Positions 7,783 through 15,929 of a DNA stretch of 18,183 nt are shown one piece after another. A program made the translations under genes and the position numbers. This DNA comes from CAZQXD01 sp964597315. Lineage in GTDB: Bacteria; Pseudomonadota; Gammaproteobacteria; Competibacterales; Competibacteraceae. The DNA lies in contig CAZQXD010000079.1 in NCBI GenBank assembly GCA_964597315.1, positions 1-18,183 on the forward strand, written 5' to 3'. Position 1 is the first letter of the stretch. Each line of letters begins with the position of its first letter. The notes under the pieces are model-generated. The model ran no database searches. It was given only the letters and a program-made list of their open reading frames with translations, and had not been told where the DNA came from.

Positions 7783-8466
7783 TCAGGATGCCAGCCAGTG
7801 TTCCAGAAACCCATCCAGCCAACGCCCCAGGGCGGCGTCGTGACGCTCGAACCCAGCCCGCTGCTGGTCGGCGGACTGGGCGCCGGGCAGGTCCAGGGAC
7901 TCGGCGGCCCGGTGCTGCCACTCTTCCATCATGGCACGAGTCACTTCCGGGTGAAATTGCAGACCGTAGGTCCGGTCCCCATGGCGGAAAGCCTGGGTGG
8001 GGAAAGTCTCCCCCTCGGCCAGCAATACCGCGTCGGCGGGTAGGCGGATGCCCTCCTGGTGCCAGTGATACACCGTCAACGGGCCGTCGAACAGGCCCGC
8101 CCCTGCCGGGGTGGGGCGGATGGGCACATAGCCGATCTCCGCCACCCCGTCGTCCCGGGGGCCAATCTCTCCCCCCAGGGTTTTGGCCAACAATTGGGCG
8201 CCCAGACAGACCCCTAGAAACGGCAGCCCAGCTTCCAACGCCCTGGGAATCCAGTCCAGTTGGGCGCGGATGCAGGGCAGCTTGTCATTGGCGCTCATGG
8301 GACCGCCGAACACCACCACCCCGGCATAGCCGTCCAGGGACCGGGGCAGGGACTCGCCAGCCACCGGGCAGCACAGCTCCAGGGTATGGCCCTGGGCCTG
8401 CAAGCGCTCCCCCAGCCGACCGGTGGCGGCCCCAGGGCGCTGCATTACCATCAGCATCCGGCCCAT
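7783..8466 (-). CDS. Class I glutamine amidotransferase-like protein (GMP synthase-like GATase1)
   Basis: A 227-aa GATase1 protein with the triad nucleophile Cys87 in FLGVCLGAQLLA and His172/Glu174 in GLQFHPEVT, plus the oxyanion-region GGPMSAN at 54-60. Stand-alone proteins of this type are usually labelled GMP synthase-like; the acceptor of the released ammonia is unknown, and some members act as gamma-glutamyl peptidases. The frame extends upstream to 8565 inside the DAHP synthase gene. The ATG at 8466 is chosen because it starts 2 nt after that gene's stop and has GGGAGG about ten bases upstream. It is probably the last gene of the DUF3754-DAHP synthase cluster. Confidence 0.9.
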   Translation of the reverse strand: MGRMLMVMQRPGAATGRLGERLQAQGHTLELCCPVAGESLPRSLDGYAGVVVFGGPMSANDKLPCIRAQLDWIPRALEAGLPFLGVCLGAQLLAKTLGGEIGPRDDGVAEIGYVPIRPTPAGAGLFDGPLTVYHWHQEGIRLPADAVLLAEGETFPTQAFRHGDRTYGLQFHPEVTRAMMEEWQHRAAESLDLPGAQSADQQRAGFERHDAALGRWLDGFLEHWLAS

Positions 8467-8468
8467 GC

Positions 8469-9836
8469 TCAACTGTCCTCCCGGGCGGCCTGTTCCTGCT
8501 TCAGGGTCTCGGCGATGAGAAACGCCAGTTCCAGGCTTTGGGAGGCATTGAGCCGAGGGTCGCACTGGGTATGATAACGGTCAGCCAGATCCCCGTCGGT
8601 GATGGCCTGGGCGCCGCCGGTACACTCGGTGACATCCTGGCCGGTCATTTCGAAATGCACTCCGCCAGCGTGACTGCCCTCGGCCCGATGCACGGCGCAG
8701 AACCGCCGCACTTCGTCTAGCACCTGCTCGAAGGGCCGGGTTTTATAACCGCTGGAGGACTTGATGGTGTTGCCGTGCATGGGGTCGCAGGACCACACCA
8801 CCTTGCGCCCTTCCCGCCGGGCGGCCCGGACCAGGGGCGGCAGGGACTCTTCCACCTTGTCGGCGCCCATGCGGGCAATCAGGGTCAGTCGGCCAGGGTC
8901 GTTGGTGGGGTTGAGGATATCCATCAGCCGCAACATGGCGTCGGGGCTGGTGGTAGGGCCGAGTTTGACGCCGATGGGGTTCTCCACGCCGCGCAGAAAC
9001 TCCACATGGGCGCCATCGGGCTGGCGGGTGCGCTCGCCGATCCACAGCAGGTGGGCGGAGGTGTCGTACCACTGGCCGGTGAGGCTGTCCACCCGAGTCA
9101 TGGCCTGCTCGTAGCCCAGCAGCAAGGCTTCGTGTGAAGTGTAGAACTGGGTCTCCCGAAGCTGGGGGGCGGTGTCGGCGGTGATACCGCAGGCTGCCAT
9201 GAAGTCCAGGGTCTGGGTGATGCGCTCGGCCAGGTCCTGGTAGCGTTCCCCTTGGGCGCTGCTGGTCACGAAGTCTAGGTTCCAGCTATGGACCCGGTGC
9301 AGGTCGGCATAACCGCCCTGGGCGAAGGCCCGCAATAAGTTAAGGGTGGCGGCGGCCTGGGAATAGGCGCGAATCTGCCGCTCCGGGTCCGGGATGCGGG
9401 CCTCGGGGGTGAAGTCCATGGCGTTGACACTGTCGCCCCGGTAGACGGGCAGGGTCACCCCGTCCACGGTCTCGGTGGGCTGGGAGCGGGGCTTGGCGAA
9501 CTGGCCAGCCATCCGCCCCACCTTGATGACGGGGCAGGCGGCGGCGAAGGTGAGCACCACCGCCATCTGTAACAGCACCCGGAACGTGTCGCGGATGTTA
9601 TCGGCCCGAAACTCGGCGAAGCTCTCGGCGCAATCCCCCCCCTGGAGCAAAAACGCCCGCCCCTCGGCCACCTCGGCCAGGTGCTCGCGCAGGGTCCGGG
9701 CCTCGCCGGCGAACACCAGGGGCGGGGATTGGGCCAGGCGCGCCTCTACCTGGGCCAGATGCTCGGAGTCCGGGTACTCGGGCATTTGCAGGGCGGGGCG
9801 CTGTCGCCAGGTAGCAGGCGTCCAGTCGTTGGGCAT
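8469..9836 (-). CDS. Class II 3-deoxy-D-arabino-heptulosonate-7-phosphate synthase
   Basis: The first enzyme of the shikimate pathway, joining phosphoenolpyruvate and erythrose 4-phosphate. The 455-aa sequence is the plant/mycobacterial class II type, not the AroF/G/H type of E. coli. Metal ligands are readable: Cys69 in LLQGGDCAESF, His354 in SCDPMHGNT, Glu396 in HFEMTGQDVTEC and Asp426 in HTQCDPRLNAS. It lacks the long N-terminal regulatory extension of plant enzymes. The ATG at 9836 gives the normal MPNDWTPATWRQ start. It follows the DUF3754 gene by 37 bp and is followed after 2 nt by the GATase gene, so one transcript is likely. Confidence 0.97.
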   Translation of the reverse strand: MPNDWTPATWRQRPALQMPEYPDSEHLAQVEARLAQSPPLVFAGEARTLREHLAEVAEGRAFLLQGGDCAESFAEFRADNIRDTFRVLLQMAVVLTFAAACPVIKVGRMAGQFAKPRSQPTETVDGVTLPVYRGDSVNAMDFTPEARIPDPERQIRAYSQAAATLNLLRAFAQGGYADLHRVHSWNLDFVTSSAQGERYQDLAERITQTLDFMAACGITADTAPQLRETQFYTSHEALLLGYEQAMTRVDSLTGQWYDTSAHLLWIGERTRQPDGAHVEFLRGVENPIGVKLGPTTSPDAMLRLMDILNPTNDPGRLTLIARMGADKVEESLPPLVRAARREGRKVVWSCDPMHGNTIKSSSGYKTRPFEQVLDEVRRFCAVHRAEGSHAGGVHFEMTGQDVTECTGGAQAITDGDLADRYHTQCDPRLNASQSLELAFLIAETLKQEQAAREDS

Positions 9837-9873
9837 GGGGAAACTCTCTATGGATATTAGGGGTTCAGGGGGG

Positions 9874-11118
9874 CTATTGTAGACCGCCCTGGTCGGAAAA
9901 CCGAAGCGCCCCGGCCAGCAGCCCAGTTTCCGCCAGCAGGGCCAAGGCTGGGCCGGCGGCCACCACGGTCTCCACCCCGAAACGCTCCCGCAAATAGTCG
10001 GCCATGGCCGCTTCCAAGGCCGTCGGCTCCGGCCTCACCGGCTGCCAGTTCCGATGCAGCAGATACCAGACCAGCAACGCCTCCTTGACCTGCTCCTCCG
10101 AGGCCCGCTCCGCCACCCGACCGATCACCGCCCGGTTGGAGGCCAGATTGTGGGTATAGAGCTTCTGAGACAGGTATTTCAGGTATTCATTGCGCTGGGC
10201 CAGGAATTTCATCACCTGCTGGACCACGATGCCGCCAAACCCCCCCAGGGTCATCACCAGGGTGGTGGGGTGAAGCACGGCGAAGAGCAGTTTCTTGACC
10301 GCCGTGAACAACCCGGCGCCGACGCTGCCCAGGCCGGTCACCACCAGCTTGATGCGGTCGAACAGCTTCATCCTGACCCCCCGATTGGGCAGGAACATCT
10401 CCAGATCGTCCCGGGGCGTGTCCTTGAACAGCTTGATGTGGATGTACTGATCCACCCGGTCCCGGGGTAGATAGGGGTGACGACGGCGCGTCCGCCGCGC
10501 CGCCTCCCGGCGGGTCAGCCCCTCCTGGGCCATGGCGGCCTGAATCAGGGCCTCCTGGCTTTTCAGCTTGAACACCAGCACCAGCCGCCGGAACACCGAA
10601 TACTCCACCCGCTCCCGGCGCAGGTACAGGCGACGCCAATGGCGCCGCCAGTCCACCTGAAGGCCCCGCCCTCGAATATAAATCTCCAACAACTCGAAGT
10701 CCGCCAGATCCACCCGCAAATTCAGGCCGAAAGGGGATACCCGGGTCAGAGACCCTTCCAGGATCTTCCGGTCCAGGGGTTCGAAGCAGGCCAGGCCCAG
10801 CAACTCTCGAAAAGCGGCCAGAAACCGCCCCTCCAGATCCGGCGAGGGGGCACGGTCCCGAAACATGAGTTGGTGGCGGTCCGGGCTGAAAGGCCGATAG
10901 CAGCGCACCGCCTCATCCCGGGGCTGGGCAACCCGGTCCCGAGCATGGCTCCACAGGCGTCGGTAGGCGTCCTCTAGGGCCGCCGTCTCCACCCCCTGCT
11001 CCGCCAGCAACCGTTCCAGCAGATCGTGGATATCCACCGGGAGGTAGCGGCAAGCCCCTTCCTCCACCACGTAGCCGGCGCATTGGCTGTAAAAAAAAAT
11101 ATCCATCCGGTCACTCAC
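9874..11118 (-). CDS. DUF3754 (TMEM143-like) membrane protein
   Basis: A 414-aa protein with the DUF3754 signature IKLFKDTPRDDLEMFLPNRG and the following MKLFDRIKLVVTG region, then two membrane helices (about residues 265-315). The first 200 residues are a charged, soluble region. The family includes human TMEM143, a mitochondrial protein; its biochemical role is not established. The frame opens with a GTG at 11118; an ATG at 11106 four codons later is an alternative, and neither has a strong Shine-Dalgarno sequence. Just after the start there is a run of nine T (11099-11091 on the plus strand as A), unusual in this GC-rich gene and a possible slippage site. Confidence 0.82.
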   Translation of the reverse strand: MSDRMDIFFYSQCAGYVVEEGACRYLPVDIHDLLERLLAEQGVETAALEDAYRRLWSHARDRVAQPRDEAVRCYRPFSPDRHQLMFRDRAPSPDLEGRFLAAFRELLGLACFEPLDRKILEGSLTRVSPFGLNLRVDLADFELLEIYIRGRGLQVDWRRHWRRLYLRRERVEYSVFRRLVLVFKLKSQEALIQAAMAQEGLTRREAARRTRRRHPYLPRDRVDQYIHIKLFKDTPRDDLEMFLPNRGVRMKLFDRIKLVVTGLGSVGAGLFTAVKKLLFAVLHPTTLVMTLGGFGGIVVQQVMKFLAQRNEYLKYLSQKLYTHNLASNRAVIGRVAERASEEQVKEALLVWYLLHRNWQPVRPEPTALEAAMADYLRERFGVETVVAAGPALALLAETGLLAGALRFSDQGGLQ

Positions 11119-11152
11119 GCCACTTGTGGTCCATCATAACCCGTCGCGGGTG

Positions 11153-11182
11153 TTGCGTGATCCGCCGAGCGCCGCTTATAGT
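11153..11182 (+). promoter_or_regulatory. Candidate promoter of the HIT-rep operon
   Basis: TTGCGT (11153-11158) and TATAGT (11177-11182) are 18 bp apart, with a good -10 and a weak -35. It lies about 40 bp before the HIT gene start, in the gap divergent from the DUF3754 gene. Confidence 0.4.
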
Positions 11183-11208
11183 CCCTCGCTGCCCCTTCCA
11201 TCGACGCC

Positions 11209-11214
11209 AGGAGG
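11209..11214 (+). promoter_or_regulatory. Ribosome binding site deciding the HIT start
   Basis: AGGAGG directly abuts an ATG at 11215, with no spacing, but stands six bases before the in-frame GTG at 11221. The spacing favours the GTG, which also gives the family-typical MGQCIFCKI. Confidence 0.6.
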
Positions 11215-11220
11215 ATGCCC

Positions 11221-11640
11221 GTGGGCCAGTGTATATTCTGCAAGATCGTCCAGGGGGAGGCCCCCTGTATCAAAGTCTACGAAGACGACCACACCCTGGC
11301 CTTCATGGACGTCCGCCCGGCCAGCCCGGGCCATACCCTGGTGATCAGCAAACGGCACGTAGAGACTATCTGGGAGATCGACGAGCCGACCCTGGCTGCG
11401 GTATCGGCCAGCATGGGGCGGCTGGCCAAGGCCATTGGCGCGGCCCTGACCCCGGACGGCCTGCGCATTACCCAGTTCAACGGCGCCGCCGCCGGCCAGA
11501 CGGTGTTTCATTATCATGTGCATCTGGTGCCGACCCCTGCCGGCCAGCACACCCATTTCCATGGCCGCGACGCCGCCGATCCCCATGAGTTACGGCAACT
11601 GGCGGCTCGGCTACGGGCCGCTCTGGACGATCACTCTTGA
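11221..11640 (+). CDS. HIT-family nucleotide hydrolase/transferase
   Basis: A 139-aa protein with the histidine triad H97-Y-H99-V-H101-L-V, the middle histidine being the usual nucleophile, and the N-terminal CIFC (Cys4, Cys7) that binds zinc together with histidines in many Hint proteins. The family hydrolyses phosphoramidate or ester bonds on nucleotides such as AMP-lysine; the physiological substrate is unknown. The start is set at GTG 11221 by spacing from AGGAGG, with ATG 11215 as the alternative. Its TGA overlaps the TTG start of rep (TTGA), so the two are translationally coupled. Confidence 0.93.
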   Translation: MGQCIFCKIVQGEAPCIKVYEDDHTLAFMDVRPASPGHTLVISKRHVETIWEIDEPTLAAVSASMGRLAKAIGAALTPDGLRITQFNGAAAGQTVFHYHVHLVPTPAGQHTHFHGRDAADPHELRQLAARLRAALDDHS

Positions 11641-13637
11641 GCCTGGACGGACTCAACCCCCCCCAGCAGGCGGCGGCCCGCTATCTGGACGGACCGCTGT
11701 TGGTGCTGGCCGGGGCCGGCAGCGGCAAAACCCGGGTCATCACCCATAAAATCGCTTATCTGATCCGCGAGTGTGGCTATCAGCCCCGGCATATCGCCGC
11801 CGTCACCTTCACTAATAAGGCCGCCCGAGAAATGCAGCAGCGGGTGGGCAAGCTACTGGCAGGCCGGGAAACGCGGGGGCTACGGGTGTCCACCTTCCAC
11901 ACCCTGGGTCTGGACATTATCCGCCGGGAGACCGCAGCCCTGGGCTATAAACCCGGCTTTTCCATCTACGACGCCCGGGACAGCGCCCAACTGGTGCGGG
12001 AACTGCTGGGGGAGGACGCCGACACCAGCCTGGCCGATCAGGCCCACTGGTTGATCTCCCACTGGAAGAACGCTCTGGTCAGCCCCGCCGAGGCCCTGGC
12101 CGAGGCCCAGGACGAAGGCCACGCCGCCACCGCCCGGGCCTATGACGCCTATGTGCGCCAGCTCAGGGCCTATAACGCCGTGGACTTCGACGACCTGATC
12201 GGCCTGCCCTTGCGACTGTTTCAAGAGCAGCCGGAGGTGTTGGAAGCCTGGCGGGGGCGGTTGCGGTATCTGCTGGTGGACGAATATCAGGATACCAACA
12301 CCTGCCAATATCAACTGGTCAAAACCCTGGCGGGGGGCCGGGGGGCGCTCACCGCCGTGGGCGACGACGACCAGTCCATCTACGCCTGGCGAGGCGCCCA
12401 GCCAGAAAATTTGCGGCTACTGGCCGAGGATTTTCCAGACCTGAAGATCATCAAGCTGGAGCAGAATTACCGCTCGTCCCGGCGCATCCTCCAGGCCGCC
12501 AACCGGCTGATCGCCAACAATCCCCATGTGTTCCCCAAAACCCTGTGGAGCGAACTGGGCCATGGGGACCCGATCCGGGTGATTATCTGCAAGAGCGGCG
12601 AGCACGAAGTAGAGCGGGTGGTCTCGGAACTGCTCCATCACCGCTTCCGCCACCGCGCCCGCCATGGCGATTACGCTATCCTCTACCGGGGCAATCACCA
12701 GGCCCGCCCCTTTGAGCAGGCCCTGCGCCAGCACAACATCCCCTATCAGCTCTCCGGGGGTAATTCCTTTTTCGACCACACGGAAGTCAAGGACCTACTG
12801 GCCTATCTGCGGCTGCTGGCCAACCCCACCGATGACGCCGCCCTGCTGCGGGTCATCAACACCCCCCGTCGAGAGCTTGGCCCCGCCACCCTGGAGAAAC
12901 TGGCCGGTTACGCCCGGGAACGGGGCGTGGCGCTGTTGGCGGCCTGCGGCGAACTGGGGCTTGGCCAGGTGCTGCCGAAACGGGCCGCCGAGCGCTTGGC
13001 CGGTTTCGCCCGCTGGCTGGAGGGTCTGGCCGACCGGGACGGCGATCCGGTGGCCCTGGTTCGGGAGCTGATCCGGGATATCCGCTACGAGGAGTGGCTC
13101 AAGGAGCAGGCCAACGACCCCAAAACCGCCGAGCGGCGCCTGGCCAATGTCAGCGAACTGGTGGCCTGGCTGGAACGCATGGCCACCGACGCCGAGGGCG
13201 TCTCCTTGGCCGAGTTGGTGGGCAAGCTGGCCCTGCTGGATATCCTGGAGCGCAACGCCGAAGACCAAGCCCAGGATGCGGTGCGGCTGATGACCCTGCA
13301 CGCCGCCAAGGGCCTGGAGTTCCCCCATGTGTTTATGGTGGGGGTAGAGGAGGAACTGCTGCCTCACCGCAACAGCATGGAAGCCAGCGCCATCGAGGAG
13401 GAACGGCGGCTGATGTACGTGGGCATTACCCGCGCCCAGCGTTCCCTGACCATGACCCTGGCCCAGCGCCGCAAGCGTTACGGGGAGTGGCAGGGCTGCG
13501 AACCCAGCCGGTTTTTACAGGAACTGCCCGAGCAGGATCTGGAGTGGGAAGGGGGTGGGAAGCAACTGCCCCCCGAGGTTCGCCAGCAGCGGGCTCGCGA
13601 CCATCTGGCTGGCCTCAGGGGGTTGCTGGAACGCTAA
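11637..13637 (+). CDS. rep: ATP-dependent DNA helicase Rep
   Basis: A 3'-5' SF1A helicase that removes proteins ahead of forks and helps restart. The 666-aa product aligns end to end in my memory with E. coli Rep rather than UvrD: ITHKIAYLIRECGYQPRHIA, STFHTLGLDIIRRE, YRGNHQARPFEQ and the closing EPSRFLQELPEQDLEWE are Rep-like. Motifs seen are the Q-motif Gln at 11, Walker A GAGSGKT (26-32), Walker B DEYQDT (215-220), GDDDQSIYAWRG, LEQNYRSS, LMTLHAAKGLEF and VGITRAQ. It starts with TTG overlapping the HIT stop; no other standard start lies before the LNPPQQAA motif. It ends 1 nt from the convergent cytochrome gene. Confidence 0.97.
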   Translation: MSLDGLNPPQQAAARYLDGPLLVLAGAGSGKTRVITHKIAYLIRECGYQPRHIAAVTFTNKAAREMQQRVGKLLAGRETRGLRVSTFHTLGLDIIRRETAALGYKPGFSIYDARDSAQLVRELLGEDADTSLADQAHWLISHWKNALVSPAEALAEAQDEGHAATARAYDAYVRQLRAYNAVDFDDLIGLPLRLFQEQPEVLEAWRGRLRYLLVDEYQDTNTCQYQLVKTLAGGRGALTAVGDDDQSIYAWRGAQPENLRLLAEDFPDLKIIKLEQNYRSSRRILQAANRLIANNPHVFPKTLWSELGHGDPIRVIICKSGEHEVERVVSELLHHRFRHRARHGDYAILYRGNHQARPFEQALRQHNIPYQLSGGNSFFDHTEVKDLLAYLRLLANPTDDAALLRVINTPRRELGPATLEKLAGYARERGVALLAACGELGLGQVLPKRAAERLAGFARWLEGLADRDGDPVALVRELIRDIRYEEWLKEQANDPKTAERRLANVSELVAWLERMATDAEGVSLAELVGKLALLDILERNAEDQAQDAVRLMTLHAAKGLEFPHVFMVGVEEELLPHRNSMEASAIEEERRLMYVGITRAQRSLTMTLAQRRKRYGEWQGCEPSRFLQELPEQDLEWEGGGKQLPPEVRQQRARDHLAGLRGLLER

Positions 13638-13638
13638 G

Positions 13639-14835
13639 TTATTGGGATTCCTTGGCCATATAGCCTACCGCCGCCCGGATATCCGCATCGGGCACATCCA
13701 TCCTTCCGCCCTTGGGGGGCATGCCCTTGTAGCCGTCGATGGCGTGGGTCACCAGGGTATCGAAACCCTGCTCCAACCGGGGCGCCCAGGCGTCTTTATC
13801 TCCCAGCTTGGGGGCGTTGGCTATACCCTGCTGGTGGCAGATGACGCAGGCCGTATTGTAGAGCTGCTGGCCCTTGGCCAGGTCCAGATCTGCGGGCAGC
13901 GCCGCCGGAGCCGGCGTCGCCTGCTCGGGGGCTGTCTGCTCGGGGGCCGCCTGCTCAGAAGCTGGGGCTGCTTGCTCGGGGGCCGCCTGCTCAGAGGCTG
14001 CCTGCTCGGAAGCCGGAGCCGCCTGGGCGGTATCGTCGGCGGGAGCCGCAGCCATGGCCGCCCCGCTTTCGCCGACCATATAGGCCACAGCATTACGGAT
14101 ATCGTCGTCGCTCAGGGTTGGGTTGCCGCCCTTGGCGGGCATGGCATTGAGACCGTTGATGGCATGTTCCACCAGTGTGTCCATACCCTGGGCCAGACGT
14201 GACTCCCAATCGGCCTTGTCGCCGAGTTTGGGCGCGTTCAACACTCCAGCCTGATGGCAGGCAACGCAGGCGCTGTTGTAGATTTCCTGACCCTTGGCCA
14301 GGTCAGCGCCACCAGCGGCTTGCTGTTCCTGGGCGGGCGCGGCAGCGGCGCCACCGCCGTCCCCGGCCTCCAGGCCGCTGTCGGCCAGCATCTGGACAAT
14401 GGCGTTGCGGATTTCCTGCTCGCTCAAATTGGGGTTGCCGCCCTTGGCGGGCATGGCGTTAAGACCGTTGACGGCATTATCCACCAGTGTGTCCATACCC
14501 TGGGCCAGACGCGCTTCCCAAGCGGCCTTGTCCCCAATCTTGGGTGCGTTCAGTACCCCGGACTGATGGCAGGAGCCACAGATCGAAGCCACCACCTCCG
14601 CCCCCGACTTGGGCTGGGCCGCTTCGCTCCCGGCCGGCGCGGGCGTGGCCACCGCCACCGTGCCCACTGGGCGAATACGGTCTAGGGCCGTGACCGCCCG
14701 GCGCTTGCCGTCGTCGGGCGTCGAATCCAGTACCGTAACCCCCCGTGAAATCAGGAAAATAGCCACGGCCAGCAGCACCAGTACCGTCATCACGCTCGTA
14801 AACGTCACCAAGAAGGACTTGTCTTGCTGGTTCAC
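13639..14835 (-). CDS. Membrane-anchored triheme cytochrome c (c5-like)
   Basis: The 398-aa product has an uncleaved-looking N-terminal helix (about residues 8-30) and three cytochrome c domains with heme sites CGSCH (86-90), CVACH (190-194) and CVICH (330-334). Each is followed by an M-P-[AP]-K-G-G segment whose methionine (128, 233, 372) should be the axial ligand. Domains 1 and 2 are near copies, a sign of recent duplication, and domain 3 diverges more. A 43-residue Ala/Pro/Glu/Gln linker of EQAAP-type repeats separates domains 2 and 3. It probably shuttles electrons at the periplasmic face of the inner membrane between quinol oxidation and a terminal acceptor; partners are not in view. 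The GTG start has GAGGTG upstream. Confidence 0.92.
   Translation of the reverse strand: MNQQDKSFLVTFTSVMTVLVLLAVAIFLISRGVTVLDSTPDDGKRRAVTALDRIRPVGTVAVATPAPAGSEAAQPKSGAEVVASICGSCHQSGVLNAPKIGDKAAWEARLAQGMDTLVDNAVNGLNAMPAKGGNPNLSEQEIRNAIVQMLADSGLEAGDGGGAAAAPAQEQQAAGGADLAKGQEIYNSACVACHQAGVLNAPKLGDKADWESRLAQGMDTLVEHAINGLNAMPAKGGNPTLSDDDIRNAVAYMVGESGAAMAAAPADDTAQAAPASEQAASEQAAPEQAAPASEQAAPEQTAPEQATPAPAALPADLDLAKGQQLYNTACVICHQQGIANAPKLGDKDAWAPRLEQGFDTLVTHAIDGYKGMPPKGGRMDVPDADIRAAVGYMAKESQ
13900..14028 (-). repeat. EQAAP-type repeat tract within the cytochrome linker
   Basis: On the plus strand this is a series of near-identical blocks built from a CTGCTC core and GCC-rich flanks. They encode residues 270-312, with repeats of [AP]-S-E-Q-A-A-P-E-Q. 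It is a flexible inter-domain spacer and a likely site of length variation between strains. Confidence 0.75.
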
Positions 14836-14864
14836 GCGTTCACCTCACCGTTATCGTATTCCAT
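14832..14864 (-). CDS. Possible 10-codon leader ORF coupled to the cytochrome gene
   Basis: An ATG at 14864 is preceded by GGGAGG with a seven-base spacer from GGAGG (14876-14872), the best ribosome binding site in this part of the window. The frame reads MEYDNGEVNA and stops with a TGA that overlaps the cytochrome GTG (GTGA, 14835-14832). This is the geometry of a translationally coupled leader. No recognisable regulatory codons are present, so it may simply raise initiation at the cytochrome GTG. Whether the peptide is made is unknown. Confidence 0.4.
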   Translation of the reverse strand: MEYDNGEVNA

Positions 14865-15073
14865 CTGGAAACCTCCCGCGTACGTCGCTACGACGCCCGA
14901 TTGCAGTCTGATTAACTGTAGCATCGAGCCGGAACTTCGCATGGGCGCCAGTGCTGGAAGTGGTTGGAGTTGTTATGTGAGAAATTTTATTCTGTAACTT
15001 CTAGGCCATTATAGACTATCCCGCGCCGTCTGAATTCGCACCTCCTGTCGGGACACAGGCTATCGCCGCGCAG
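14865..15073. other. Upstream region of the cytochrome gene; little else seen
   Basis: No gene is convincing between the leader ORF and the tRNA promoter, apart from the tail of the recombinase-derived minus-strand frame that ends at 14987. A TACAGT near 14925 on the minus strand could be a -10 element of the cytochrome gene. Confidence 0.3.
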
Positions 15074-15102
15074 TGGACGACGCTGGGCAAACGCGCTATT
15101 CT
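15074..15102 (+). promoter_or_regulatory. tRNA-Arg promoter
   Basis: TGGACG (15074-15079) and TATTCT (15097-15102) are exactly 17 bp apart, four of six matches each, followed by a G+C-rich discriminator (TGCGCCCC), as is usual for stable RNA promoters under stringent control. The tRNA begins 16 bp downstream. Confidence 0.55.
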
Positions 15103-15118
15103 TGCGCCCCTCAACAAC

Positions 15119-15195
<77 letters not shown>

Positions 15196-15741
15196 TTCCA
15201 CTTTTTCCGCCTGCGATTGCTGCTAGCGCATTGACAGGACAAGTATAAATCGGGGTTCGAACTCCGATTTTCTTCTTGTACCCCGGACGCTCAGAAAAAA
15301 GTATCTTCATGACCGCTTGCTTGCGGGCGAGATCATCCGAACGCCATAGATTTATAGGGTTTTTGAGAAAGTTGAGCGCGGGTTCGAACTCTTGCGACGG
15401 TCTTTGGCGTGGTTTGGATTTCGCGCCGAGTTTTTCGTTCAGATTAAGCTTCTTGTGTTCCAGCTTTTCGACGCGCCGCTCATAGCTGGCGACAAGGGTT
15501 TCGCTCTTACCCTCCATGATGCGATCCAGAAGGGTTTCGATTTGCGCGCCGATCTCGGTCAGGCGGTTTTTGATCTCCGCCCGAGTATCTTCGCTATCGG
15601 TAGCAGTGCTTTTCGCGAAGGCGTCCAATTCCTCGACGAAGCGCTCGAAAGTTTTGGGGTCCGGCGCTATCTCTGGGAGGAGACGCGCGCATAAATGACG
15701 GCGTTTGCTGTTTGCTGTTCATGACTCATGTTCGAGTGCAT

Positions 15742-15929
15742 GGTTTCACCCTAACGCACTTCGCTGTCTTAAGACGAGCAGGAGAAGGAGAGAATGAAAA
15801 CGATCCACAAATCAGGGTTCGAACTTTATCTCCTTGGGTGATTTTATAATACAGATCGCTCTTTGTAGTGCGCGCCCGGATTGCCAATCAGGCGTTACGC
15901 AAGGTGTGCGTTGTAGAACAACGCCCCCT
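15742..15929. other. Non-coding DNA between recombinase remnant and hairpin array
   Basis: It holds the ribosome binding site and presumably the promoter of the former recombinase on the minus strand, including an AT-rich TATTATAAAAT near 15842-15852. No gene is supported. Confidence 0.35.

Noticed and set aside
8467..8565. N-terminal extension of the GATase gene
   Set aside because: The 33 extra codons lie within the DAHP synthase gene, are not GATase-like, and a well-placed ribosome binding site precedes the internal ATG.
13555..14202. Long plus-strand frame opposite the cytochrome gene
   Set aside because: It is a shadow: glycine/leucine-rich repeats produced by antisense of the Ala/Glu/Gln linker, while the minus strand has three heme sites.
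15251..15276. Palindrome around GTTCGAAC followed by T-rich DNA as a terminator
   Set aside because: It lies in the recombinase tail and encodes the conserved GVRTP motif, and no gene on the plus strand ends there. The T tract is interrupted.
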